The notes below the pieces were generated by a model. That model searched no databases and was not told the DNA's origin. It was given only the letters and a program-made list of their open reading frames with translations. The translations under genes were made by a program, and so were the position numbers. A DNA stretch of 64,000 nucleotides from Neobacillus rhizosphaerae (GTDB taxonomy: Bacteria > Bacillota > Bacilli > Bacillales > Cytobacillaceae), in NCBI RefSeq assembly GCF_937468385.1, contig NZ_CALBWS010000005.1:62001-126000 (forward strand), written 5' to 3'. Numbering within the stretch: the first letter of the stretch is position 1; the number at the start of each line of letters is the position of its first letter. This document shows, piece after piece, positions 63,881-64,000 of the stretch.

Positions 63881-64000
63881 GTGAAATCTATTTTTAAAAA
63901 TTATCGTTTCACGATTATTTTGCTTTCCGCCATCGTAATTGGCGGTGCAGCAGGCTTGTTTTTTGGACCAAAGACGGCGGTGGTTAAGCCGTTTGGAGAT
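63881..64000 (+). CDS. Dicarboxylate/amino acid:cation symporter, 3' end cut off by the window
   Basis: Forty codons are visible from GTG 63881: MKSIFKNYRFTIILLSAIVI then GGAAGLFFGPKTAVVKPFGD. This is the first membrane helix and loop typical of the DAACS family (GltP/GltT/DctA), sodium- or proton-coupled carriers of glutamate, aspartate or C4-dicarboxylates. AAAGG lies about ten bases upstream. The rest lies outside the window. Confidence 0.75.
   Translation, partial: MKSIFKNYRFTIILLSAIVIGGAAGLFFGPKTAVVKPFGD

Overview
The window looks like chromosomal DNA of a low-GC Gram-positive spore-former of the Bacillaceae (Bacillus in the broad sense). The case rests on a full-length bacillopeptidase F (Bpr), a HemAT globin-coupled aerotaxis receptor, an oxygenase-only bacterial nitric oxide synthase, a DhaS-type aldehyde dehydrogenase, an alaR-alaT pair, two T-box leaders, AGGAGG-type ribosome binding sites with many TTG/GTG starts, and Bacillaceae dispersed repeats. 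No rRNA, tRNA, CRISPR array, prophage or intact insertion sequence was seen.

Layout. 1-1.8 kb: end of a ROK protein and an asparaginase-family gene. 1.9-3.85 kb: an ABC-F ATPase on the minus strand behind a long leader with an untracked 43-codon upstream ORF, a 13-bp inverted repeat and a terminator just before the gene, which together look like ribosome-mediated attenuation. 3.9-6.0 kb: a divergent SDR/AraC pair. 6.2-10.9 kb: a T-box-controlled operon of an S-adenosylmethionine hydrolase-like protein and a complete ECF transporter (S, fused A-A', T). 11-14.6 kb: two hypothetical proteins, a small membrane protein and a PadR/HAAS pair. 14.8-25.2 kb: housekeeping and stress genes (ilvE, SDR, NOS, a chemoreceptor, dhaS, glutathione peroxidase, YhhN, VanZ).

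25.3-34.1 kb is the most distinctive block. It holds a candidate structured RNA, a tyrosine T-box with tyrS, a plasmid rolling-circle Rep homologue that has lost its catalytic residues, a tyrosine/tyramine exchanger, tyrosine decarboxylase, an NhaC antiporter and a divergent TrpR-like (YerC-family) regulator. Together these make a tyramine-forming acid-resistance module like that of enterococci and lactobacilli, here in a bacillus and with a plasmid-derived gene inside it.

35-43.4 kb is an exoprotein region: bpr, two secreted low-complexity proteins (one with recent internal duplication), an untracked 51-residue zinc-ribbon protein and a polysaccharide deacetylase. 43.5-47.5 kb: glycolate oxidase subunits and a CdaR regulator. 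47.6-53.0 kb: a murein-salvage regulon (HAD phosphatase; murQ-murR-murP-mupG). The HAD gene and the operon share an identical operator/promoter design, and the operon also carries a cre-like site. 53.4-64 kb: hemAT, an AbrB-like regulator, a UbiB kinase, gpmA, a purine permease, alaRT, galE and the start of a dicarboxylate/glutamate symporter.
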